Assembly (NCBI GenBank): GCA_036345935.2
Contig: JADWOT020000004.1
Coordinates: forward strand, 18,035,423-18,099,422
Length of the DNA: 64,000 nucleotides
DNA from: Taenia hydatigena
Taxonomy: Eukaryota; Platyhelminthes; Cestoda; Cyclophyllidea; Taeniidae
Direction of reading: 5' to 3'
Part shown: in pieces, positions 33,601-45,600 of the stretch
Numbering within the stretch: position 1 is the first letter of the stretch
Layout of the letters: every line of letters starts with the position of its first letter
Translations under genes and position numbers: made by a program
Notes under the pieces: generated by a model
Database searches by the model: none
What the model saw: only the letters and a program-made list of their open reading frames with translations
What the model was told of the DNA's origin: nothing

Positions 33601-36600
33601 GCATCAGCCAAAAACTGTTAAAAAGACGGCTATTAAATGACGGATAGTTGAATGTGAGTGATTCAGATCAGCGCAGAAATTTCTCCATCTGTGATAATGT
33701 TACCGTTGGACTCCCATGGCGAAAGATTGAATTGGGTGAGATTTCCTCCTTCCTGCAATAGGGGTGATGGTGACGCATTGGATACCCATGAAGGGGTGAG
33801 ACATGACAGCTGAGTGACTGCAAAGCTTGAACCGAGCTGCATCGGCGTGTCTTCTTTTCTATTTCATGGTTGTACTTAGTCAATCGGCTCGAAACTGGGT
33901 ATTCAGAGTCAGCTCGGAAGTGAAATTTGCTACAGCGCGGTGGAATGTCCCCAACGCCCTTCCACCCTATTTCTGCAACGAACAGGGCCCAGATATAAAT
34001 GGAACGGTTAGCTACATTTGTGATTGGTTGAATCTGCAGAGCTCCACTACGAGTGTTCAAAAGAACTCTTTCAATCATTCCAATTTTAGGTTTTGTATCT
34101 TGATTAGCACCAAACTGTTCAAAAAGCCGAGGGCAAGGATTGGTATTATCCCGCATAACCAACTGGATAGCGTTAAAATGGCGTAAAAAGGGAGAGACGC
34201 TATACGTGGCGCCCTTCAAAGCGGTCCACACAATAGCCAGCAGATTCGAAGGTCTTCTCAGTGTGAAGGATATCCATCGTGACGCAGCCGCAGAAAGCGA
34301 CAAGAATAGCACTTCAGCGAAGAAGGAGCCCATGCGACAGAACGGCACTTGGTCTCACTATAAGCACAATTGTGTGAGCACTTTTGACCCTTCGTGATTC
34401 GACCTCTAAGACCATGGGATAGATTAACAGCCACTGATCCTCCGCCCCTTTTATGTCCATAATGAGGCCACTGGTGGAGCTTAATGTTCTATAACGCGTT
34501 CAGAAGTCATATAATCGGTACAGCATAAACAGAGTAACCCTAAAGCATAACTGTGTATGAGTGATGCTTCGATGAGCCCTATAATAACGCTATTTTTATT
34601 TCCACCTTGTGTCACATATACGTGACGCACCAAGCCATGCATCACGAACAAATTAATTGAGACTAAAACGATAAAAACTTCGGAGGATGCTCTCACGGAA
34701 GGTAAGAATAGTTTCACTTTTTTTTAGAACTGCTGGTCGATTCGGCCAGTTCAAGACTGCAGTGGCTAATTTGCCCCCGAGACTCTGACAGCGAAGGCCG
34801 TAACTTTTAGCTACTTTCACTTACCTTGGCAAAAGCGAAGCACGTGTCCGTGGCCGAATTTACAACGTCGGTTGGCTGAGAGGACCAGCGTGTATGAGTC
34901 ACTGGAAGCCCGTTGGCCCATCGCCACGATGATTCATCATGCGCCTGAAGTTTCAAACCAATCCAGTGTGGAACTGACTCCCATGGTAGCATACCTTGAG
35001 AAAGAGAGCGCAAATAAGACCAGCTCACTCATAAAACCCTCCAGGAAAGGAGTGGTTTCGTAAAGCCATCCGCCGAGGCATTTAATCAAGATCACTGCAC
35101 GTGATGCAATAAATAGGGTTGGGACTAATGCCGCCTGGAGATGAGTGATTAAAAATGAGTTTGTCATTGAATCTACTGCGAATCAAATTTCCGATTCAAG
35201 AAGTACTGTAATCTAAATTTGAAAGGCATTTTCACGAGAGTGATCAAAGCATTGACTTAGTGACAGCTATCGTCGATGTAAGGACTCAATAGTGATGGGT
35301 GGACAGTCCTTTTTCCGCACTATTTCACCATACCAGTGGGCTTTAACAAATGATAAAAGATCACCACGGCGGAGAAGTGTTGCTTGCCTCTTTAACAAAC
35401 AAAGACAGAAATAATAGTAATCTACAATGAGCCCAAAGCCACACTCCATTAAGAAGTTAAAAGGGAGTGAGTTTTTCCAACCGGTGGAGGTGTGATCGGA
35501 GGGAAGGTGGGCGCGCAACCACGCGACGGTGAAGGGAGTTGTTAGAGCTGCCAATCGCGCCCCAGCAGCGGTTTGGGCACACATCGCCGTGGCCTCCTTG
35601 TAGGTTCCCGTCCAATCCCCCATAAATCGATAACAGTGATTACCTAGAGGTCAATGTGGAAACAGCATCGTCAAAGAGTTGGTAACCTGTGAGAAGAGCA
35701 GCCAGACTCTAGACGCTAGTAGTTCGACACGGTGGATATTCAGTACTTCTCATAGCATAGGCCCTCTATTCACTCCTGGAATAGTCCCTACAGATGGCGA
35801 CTATTATTAATTGCTGGGGTGCTTCAAAGTAACAGATATTTCATGGGCGAGCTACTGAAATAGAATTTATCACCTAAGAAAAATGAATTAATTTAGGGGT
35901 TAGGTCAACCGCATACCAGTATCTCAGATAAAATGAAACTCTCTGACAAGATATTACTCGGATAATGCTTATCGAACGGAGGAAAGATTAAAATGCAATT
36001 GACGCAAAGCACGAAAACATTTTAATGAGCATGCTACTGAAATAATCTCAGCAGCCTCAAACAAACTAATTCAGTAAGTCGCTAAGTCGTTACGAGATGG
36101 TTTCGAAGTGGTATCAATGCATTGCTAAAGTACCAATGCTTACCAGTGGCAGCATTGTGAGTAGCATATCCCTTGGGGCAGACCGAGGCAGAAGGTTTTG
36201 TCGTTGGACGGGCTGGTAAGGGCTCGTACGAACAGACGAATGGGAGACTCTCGTTGCAGCCGATATCGAAAGTGAGGCTGCCAAAGTGCTCCGTGTCGGG
36301 AATACCCGTGATAGATACGCACAGCGGACCATTAGCTGACGATGCTAGCGGCTGTTAAATTCAGGAATCAAATGTTTGACAAGCTTCCAGGTGGTTTAAT
36401 TCTACCTTCACTGCACACCTAATGATAACCTTACAAGGAGCGTTCAGCTTATACCGGTCTTAAACCTTCAAAAGGTTGCTACCACGATGCCATAAGCTAT
36501 ATTAGGTAGAAGGTGCGCTCTGTTACTAGTCTTAGTAGCTTATGTATATGTCGCGAGCCGGTCTGAGACAGTGTAGTGAGGAAAAAGGCATCCTGCCAAG

Positions 36601-39600
36601 GCAAAACCCGGATCCAAGAGTCGCAACTGGTGGAGACGACGTCAATCACAAAGTGGCATAAAAATTTTGAAGGAGCTCGTAAGTCCGTCTTGACCCCTCG
36701 CTGACGTTGATGGTGATGGGTCTTAGACACACAGCCGCCCTTATACGCACAGAAGTTTAGTATCTCTGGTAAACGTGGAAGAGATCCTCAATGGACCACA
36801 CCTTCGCTAGGCATTTTGACTTCCCCGGTCGACTATTGTAGAGCTGCTCTAAATCGTATAATTGTTGGCTAATAGTATAACCGTACAAAGTTGAATTTAT
36901 TATTGCAATTTTATTTGCTGCGATGGAGCCACATTTTTTCTCAACACTTCCATGAAAAACAAGACGTGCTATTAAAACCTGATCACCTCAGCCGTCCCCG
37001 AAACACAGTTGTAGTTAATTGATAAAGGGAACATGCCAACACATATTTGTGACGTGGGTCTCAAGGACAAGAATCGAGATGTCGCCGACATATGATGTTG
37101 GTAGAGTGCGTGCCAACTTAGGAGTTTGTCCTCGCCACTTCCAAAAAGTAAGGCTTATGCCTGACTTTTTGACAAGCCCAATTTTAAAAAACTAACCAAC
37201 AGAGTGCCTGACAGACGAGAATGCAGATAGTGAATGATTAGGCGTACAAAACTCAAGAACTATTTTAAGTGGTCCTTACTCGGTTGAGTTCATGTGCAAT
37301 GTAGCAGGGTACCCGCTCATTGACGGAATGGAAAGTGTGACGGTAATGGAAGAGGCCGATCCAATGATAGCGTCGCCAAATCACCTCCAATCGGTCGTAA
37401 ATTGTTGGCCCGCGTCCGTAGAACCCAGGCGATGCTGGCAACCGTGGCAGACGCGACAACTGGCTAGCCACAAACACTGAAGCAACACCAATACATAAGT
37501 CCATTATGGGGATAACTGGATCAAATCTTTTCAGTCCCCAAAGATGATGTCACTTTAGTACTGGGCACTGCTTAATTGTCAGTGATGGGAAGTGAAAACA
37601 GATTTGAAAGGCTTGAAGCGGACTTTAAGGAAATGTTCATGCCATTGTTAGGAGAGCGGTTGCATATGACTAATTTGAGGTCGGTATACGGTATCATCTT
37701 CATTTGTTACTTGCAACAGCTAAAGAAGAAGAGTGTTTACAAGGAGCAGTACAGAAGATGCCTCGGAATGAAAGAAATAGCCTTGGAGTACAATAATTTT
37801 TGAATTAAATGCTTGAATACGCAAGTACTTTCAGTCTCTTGTGATTGAGCGATTACGCTGATGAGGCAACCTGCTCACATCATTTGTGCTATGATTGGTA
37901 AACCTTTTTCCGGACAAACAAACCTGATAATGTTTTTAAGGGTATGTAAATGGGCACCTTTATAAGCATGTGCTATCATTTTTTCAGTAAACACCCCCTC
38001 TCACAGCTGTGAAAGGATAAGGTAGTAAGATGAGAGACAAGACACGGATTAAACATTGTGGCCTTTAACCTACTTAAACTGACCCCTTTATCGAGAGATG
38101 TGATGTGAACAATTCATCGAAACCCATAGCGGACAGTTTGAATACGAAGTGGGATTCAAACTTAAATACGACTATTTCGATCTTGGATTCAACTTCCCAC
38201 CGTAGACTGATTATTATTATTCTACTCATATCAAAAAAGTAGTGTAGACATACGCTGATCGGCCTCTGAACGAAAGACAGCCAGCCCGGCGTTGCCATCG
38301 CGAGAGCAGGGCGAGCCAATTTCATGACAATAGAATTGCGCCTCCGCAAACGTCAAGAATTTGTCATGGAACACCTATACATAAATTCAATCAAATTTAA
38401 AGTAATAGAGGCTAGACATCACAGCCTTTAGGCCATAGTTATTATTTTTTGTAAAACTTTAGAATCTATAGGACGAAACCTAAACTCACACGAAAACATT
38501 GACCATTAAAATAGGTAAATCCTGGCGCAACACAGTCAAAATCAGGATCATGAATGAATCCTGTCTCGACGGAAGGACCGACATTTCGTGAATTTTGGGA
38601 GATGAGACAATTTGGAATATCAAAGTGGTCAGCACCACCATCTGTCTCGTTATCAGATATCATAGTCGCTTGACAAATGTAGCCCAGATCGAGAGTACAT
38701 CGCAGAGAGTACCAGAAACCTGAAGGCGAATGGACTCACCAATTTATGGTCAGTAGGAATTTTTAATTTATCTCAGAGTTTGCTTGAACAACCTGAAATC
38801 AGATGCAATGCAATGCAAGTGCCATAATCAAAGAAGTAGCCGGAACTGTCGGAGAAGAATGATTGATTCTGACGAGTGCGATCTTCGTAAAATGTAGGAT
38901 TTCCAGTAGAACCATCGGTCCAATTGTTCCAGAAAAATTTGTCTTCTGACTTGGACAGTCCAATCCAAACGAACTCGGAGGGTTTCACCATATGTGCAGG
39001 TAGACTATTTGTTTGATCCTATTTAGGAAATACAGCATCGTTGCTACTCCAACACATATTTGAAGATATTTTGGCCGAGGATGCTTACCCATACTCCTAC
39101 TGTAGGATCGTTCTGATGAAGCAGTGAAACAACACTTTCAGAGGTTTCCTCATTCGGCAAGCTTGCCAAGTTACCTCGCCACCGAACCTTTTGATCCCTA
39201 CCCAAGCCAACTGCTCTACAGGCGCGTTCAGCTGCTCTCCAATCGTGGCCGTGAGATCGAGCTCCACCAAGGACCACGCGATAACAGGTCACGGATCCAT
39301 CGTTTCGATAAAGAGGGAGATAGTCCTCTGGACATATTGGTCTGTGTTTTTGTCAACAGAAGCAGAAATTGCAAAGCTGCGAAAGTGCTGATTCTCTAGA
39401 AATGGTAACTCACTCAGTCTCAAACACGGGAGGATTGGTGGTAGTGGCATAATTTACAGGTATTTTAGGAATGCTGCAAAGAGTTAAGCGAGGCGCGCTT
39501 TGTCCTTTGCACTGGCGCAAAACCCACCATCCCGAGCCTGGTTCGATTGCCAAACAGAGTCCGTTTTCGGAGACTGGGTTTTGCAGAAATGGTGGCTTTA

Positions 39601-42600
39601 GTCGGTTAAATCCCTCACTAACAGACCCATCAAGCCTGTAAAAAATGAATCTCGCTACGTAATTTCCACCTGGGTGAGATTAGCAGTAACAATATTGTAG
39701 GCAAACATACCAAGTGATTGTTAGTGGTGAGGTTGTGTTGACGATCCCACCTATGAGCACATCGTCATCTATGAGGGAATTTAAGGTATATAACGATTCA
39801 ATACATTTTTGTCTTCTAGAAACTAATTTCCTCCAGTTTTCATGGATCCGTTTTTGTACGATAGCATATGCCCTTTTAAGTTGAATTAAAAGAAGCCAAA
39901 AGTTGATAGAAAATTTCAAATTTTCTGGATGGCCAATGAAGGGCTTAGAGAATCAGCAACGCACAAATACGAAATCGAGATCTTTGAGTAAATCAAAAGG
40001 TTTTTAGGAGTGTCCTTGATTCAGATTTAGCACCTCGAACGCGCTAAAACAACATGACTCTTGTGCATGATATGAGTGCGGAAAGAACTGCCTACGCGAC
40101 AACCACTTCGGTAAGCACGATTGACCAAAGCTCAAAAATCCCTTATTTCTTTTAGGCATATTTGAATAACTTTGTGATTGAAACACACAATCCCTTTAGT
40201 CTTCCTTTTAGTGAAATTACGCGAGAAATTGTATCAAGGTAGTTAAGTTAGCAAATCCTAGGTTTACGCATCAAGTTCCAATTTTAAAAAGCACGGAACT
40301 ATCTCCGCCCAAGTTTTTGCGAATTGTTATGAATAAAGTTTAAAAACCCAAAAACCTCATTATCATCATAACGTCAAAAAACCCTTTTTAATAATTATGC
40401 AGCGAAAATCTAATGTATCTTAAAATCGCAAAATTTACTCAAGAGTAGTGCTAGTCATGGAAGCCCGTGGAATTAAATCGACCATAATGGAGATGAAAGG
40501 ACAGTGAATTTAAAAATGAATTAACAACTGTGGCTGCAAAACAACGAATTCATTTCAAAATATTTGTCGCCTAATAATAGGATTGTTGGGCTGCTTAGAA
40601 TCATTGGTGGTAATTGTAATAAGCTGGATTCGTAACTAAATCTAGGACAAAAATACCAGAAGGGAGATTCAGATGCAGTAGCCAAGTGGCAAAAGCATCC
40701 AATTCTGGCGTCTTCAAACTTGCTGGTACCGCGTCGCCCTCGCAATCTCCCATAACCGCAAAGCACTTGTTGCCAAATGCGTGCCATTCCACACCGTCTC
40801 CACTACCCCCTCCACCAGGACAGGTTCCAGGAAATGACGACTCTGGAGCGGCACAGAAGGCCGTTACCAGTGGAGCGTCATCGTTCGTCTCTTCTTCATC
40901 TTCATCATCCACGCAAGGCACTGCAAGGAAAGGCGAGGTGGAGAGGGTGGAATTGACGTGTACTTGAAGGCAATAGGTTACTGATTGGTTGGTTGGTGGA
41001 ATAGGAAAAGTCGGATGAGAGCGATGGATGGCGGCTGTGAGCCAGGGCGTCACAGAGGGCGATCTCGGAAACTCCAATCGATCCTAATTTAAAAACGAAT
41101 AATTAAGTTTTCGAGTAACATTTGAACAGTAGTTATTTTAGACGCAAATACCTGGGCAATTGTGATCTCAACACCAACCCAAGCGCGAGTAGACCTGGAT
41201 GTGTAAGCTAGACGATCTCTGAGGAATATAAGTTCTAGAGGGTTGCGTGGAAGAGCAACTGGTGCATCGCCGCAAAGCTGCCTTGCACTGTCAAGACTCA
41301 TTTCCAGAGAAGGGTCTTGAAGGAGACGATAGCAGGTGCCCAGGTAGCAAACCTGATCATCTGCATTATTTTCCTTCGTCCAGGCGGGTTGAGCACCCTC
41401 AAGGCGGGTGGTAGCATTCACGAACGACGGAGAATTCAATGGGACCTCACAACCGAAACCTATACGTGTTTTTTCGCAATCAGAGTGGTCCCAAGCTCCT
41501 ACACGAAGACTTGAAGTCGACAGAAATGCACACTGTTGTTCGGAGCTTTTCTACAAAAAAGAATGATTTTTAGCAGCACGTACATGAATATTTTGATAGC
41601 GCGGTGCTGAATTGGTGCACAAAGCACTTTTAATTCTATGACACTTCTGACACAAGTGTCCGATCCTGGCAATTTGGATCGATGAAGCATGTCAGAAACA
41701 CCAGTGTCCTCAATCATGCTGCTTTTGATTACTTTTTGATAGATGAACACATTAAGATAGCATCGACAATGCTGGGGAGTAAAAGCAACTCATTTGTTGC
41801 CTGCTTGCTTTTCTTCGTCTTTTTCTGATTGGTTGACGTGAGTGACATCAAGGATACAAAACTCTCACACATAGGATTTGAACGGTCAAACTAGATTGAC
41901 GTATTGATGTTCACTTTTTTTGGCTCGAGAAAATTGCCAACAATGTAGGCTAAAAAGGGGAACGGAGGTTTGCCTGTTTCAATGCCGCCTAAAAGTAACA
42001 GGTCAGTAAATTTTGAGTGTCTGGAGTCTCAAATAGGACTTCTTTAATAATTCTCAAAGTATAAGCTGTGAAATGAATTAAAACAGACGGTCATAATATC
42101 AACTGCATAGGTTTTTGCCCATCTTAACATCCAAACGTCACATATATGTGACGCGTGTTCTTTATCAGTTTGTGATAAGTGGTTGTGTCAAATCATGTCG
42201 ATAATGGATTAATTAGATGTTGGAGGTTCGTAGCTAAATAGTGACAACAGTTTTCTTATCATATCAAAGCAAAAAACATCTATCTGTGGTAATCGCTTTT
42301 CCCCTGTGGCTGAAAGTAAGCGTGTCAGCCAAGTACCAGCAAAACACAGTAGCGCAACATCGTTAAACATAAGGTCTGGTTTTATAAAAACAGTAAGAGC
42401 ATTGCCTCCACGGTATAAAGGGCATAGATAAAGATAAATAAACCTCTGCTTCTGTTCATAAATGGGATAGCCACCTTCCAACGTGGCCGTAATATCCCAA
42501 AGCCTAGGTGCGAATGAACTGGACAACTGCGTAAAGCTAGGATATTAGTCTTACTAGCGCAAATTTCTTAGCCGCCATCGTCATCATCATTAGCGCATCG

Positions 42601-45600
42601 GTGAGTGCCGACGTTCCATTCCTCACTGAACGAGCGGTGGTGCCGCTCAAAATCAATCAGTTTGCATTAAAACGAAGAGTGATTAAGGGGTAAAGGACGT
42701 GGTTTATCTAGCGCAGAGGTTTCCTACTTACCTACCCCTTCGTTAATATGAGAGTTCGCCAACATGATTACTATCGCATGCGTTTACAACCAAACAGGAT
42801 AAGAGATGGTGGTGAGAGAAATTCGAAATCTCTACACGACTGTTCACCACAGCTTGGCAGGACAATAAAAAATGCCTTGCCAAGGTACAAAAGAAACTCT
42901 TTTTGAACAGCAGTCTGAATAAAATGCTAAGCAGTGCAGCAGTAGGTCCACTGTAAGGCTAATTCCTAATAAAGTAGTAAAAAGTAAATTAGACTACTCC
43001 TTCGCAGCGGCAACTATTACATAATCTCTTTGGTAAAAAAAGCAAAACAATTTCAGTAGAGTCGCAAATCAAAACAGTTGGTTAAGCGTTTTCTAAAATC
43101 CGCCACCAGTGACTTCAAGACACAAAAAATTGCATCCTTTGCCAACTCTGTTCGCGCCACTGCAACTTGGGCCAAGTTGCGTGTTTTTTTTTTTTTTTCC
43201 TGTGCCCGACGCAGTAAAGTCGTATAGGCGGCGAAAATTGTGATTTCCAAAAAAGTATGCTTGTGACGTCTGGACGCTTCGTTTTTTTTCTCCAAACACA
43301 ACAACATTCGTACGTCAATGTTATAAATTACGAGCAGAGGAGTTTGGAGTTTTCAAGCCGTAATGTAATCCTCTCGGATGTAAACCAAATCACTATGGTT
43401 TTTTCGTAGCTAGCATGAATGTAAGTTAGCTCTATTTCAAGGAGAGGACTCTTTTTGATTGTAATATTTTGGTTGTTTAGCTCCCGACTCTGGTAGAGGG
43501 AACATTTTGGCACTTCCTCATTGTAATGTCACAAGGTAGGCTGGCGTCTGGACCATGCCATTAGCCGTACTTTAGGTCGACAATGCATATTCCACCCCAG
43601 TGTTGTCTTTTTTCACCTTCTGAGAAGTCGCAGGACGATATATCAGTGGCAGTGGAAAGCAAATCCGATTTCCACTGCAGAGTGATAAACTTTAGTGGGG
43701 AAAAGAAGTGCATATGCTCCAGATGAGAAAATTGGTGACAATCCTCAACAAAAGGTTTGAAAATTACGTCCACCTTTCGTATTCTACAGAAAAGCCATTA
43801 ACAAATGAAGAAACACTGTAAGATGATATCAGTCGAGTCCTTGAGATACCTCGCTCACTTTTTACCAGATGGAGAAAAGCTAATAAGCTTGCCTAGGCAG
43901 TTTCCCAACAAAAACATCGTGACGAAGAGATCTGGAAGTGAAACTCCACTCCTACAGAACCAGGTTAAACTCTGTCCTTTGTTACATAACTTTGTCTTTA
44001 GGCAAGTGTTCCTAAAGCCAGCTACAGGACACAACTCCAGATCCAGTAGAATCGCCATGAAGGATCAGCGACGTTCCTCAATTATACGGAAGCTCGGTGA
44101 GTGGCACAGTTGGCTCGCAGGTGTTCCCTCACGGCACCGATTGCGTTGTGATGGCTGACCAAGGGGAACGCCGCCCTCGGCGTTCAAAAGAAGAACGAGG
44201 TTATGCAATACGTTGGCTGGTTGTTTACCTTTCAGTCTTCATGAAGAGGCCGGGTGGTCTGTTCTCTAGGCCATACCAGTAGCCAAAAGCCCTAATGTAC
44301 ATTGACTACACATCATTTAGTCGCTTTATGCCTTCAGAGAAGTCTCAGGCCCATGCAGGATGCTATTGCTGGTTGAATTCCAGTCTTAAAGAAATAATCA
44401 TCAACAGAAAAAGCATTTTGTTGGGGAACGCAACTCCTTTCATGAAACAAATGCAGCTGTACAAAAAATGAAAACATTAAAAAAACAGTTTGGTCGACAA
44501 GAATGCAGTGATTGAAGACAACATGATAGTTTGTCTTGAGTAAGAAGCCCTCCTTGATAAACCACTTTGATCTCGAAATCTAATTGGAATTCATGCGGAA
44601 GAACTCAGTTGAGGCCAAGGTGACGGATGGGAGAAAGATAGGGTGGAAGACAATATATTCATCTCAAAATTTATCCAGAAATCCATTTAGCAATTATTGA
44701 ACTACTCGAGGATTCCATTGGACGATGATTCAAAAAGTTCAAATATTACCACTCCTTGATATAAATAAATCAAGGCGAGTGTTGAGCCATGAATTGCGCC
44801 ACTTTATGCGAAATTAGGGAAGTATTTTAACTGTAGCGGTCCAGGTGACGGATGTAATCATTTTTTGAAATTACAACCTGTCAATAAGTCAATACTCCAC
44901 CGATTAAACCCCAAAGTAACCAGTGGCAAATGAGTCTTAGTGACACCTCAAAACAGGATTACTTCAAGCGTCCTTCATTTCGCAATACAAAGGAGGGCCA
45001 ACTTTGACTTTCCGTTCATCGTCAATAATAAAAGAGGCTTTCAAGTCAAACAGGGATAAAAAATACATCTGCTGCCTCCACACAGTCTTCTCCCACATCT
45101 GATAGAACTACACATCTACCTTTGGGCTTAAATAATTCCTAGAAAAGCAGTTGCCATGCACAAGGATTTGTCAGTGTGGTTAAACTTTCCCAATACAGAC
45201 TGCTTCCCTCATCTCTTTATAGTTTATGCAATCTGACCTCGTGACATATGTGCACTAACTTTTCGAAATTGCCAAGGTTTATGCTGTGGTCATGATTCCC
45301 ATGGGAACACTCACCGCTTGTGCAATTTCGTCCCATCACAGATAACTGGGTGGCCAGCATCAAATTGACTAAGTGAATCCCCAAAGAGACGACTGCCGCC
45401 CTATGAATTTGAGACTTAGGAAGCCACTACCATCCAGACCGTTAGTGACAGATAGATCCACAGGCAGACAGGCGAAGAGACCGTCTTGAAGACGTCGCAC
45501 TGCTGACCACCTTGAGGGCTGAGCGCCATCACCTCTACCATACAAACCGCGCTTGTAAACTTCTCCATATGCTTGTCAGCATTCGCTAATATGGTGTTAG

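Noticed and set aside
37576..37803. 75-codon plus-strand ORF
   Set aside because: It lies in the receptor intron between exons m and n; no similarity and no supporting splice site.
42209..42526. Possible extra receptor exon after an acceptor-like CAG
   Set aside because: Exons e and f already join in phase 0 and complete CTLD1; the frame shows no CTLD residues, and no good phase-0 donor is obvious.
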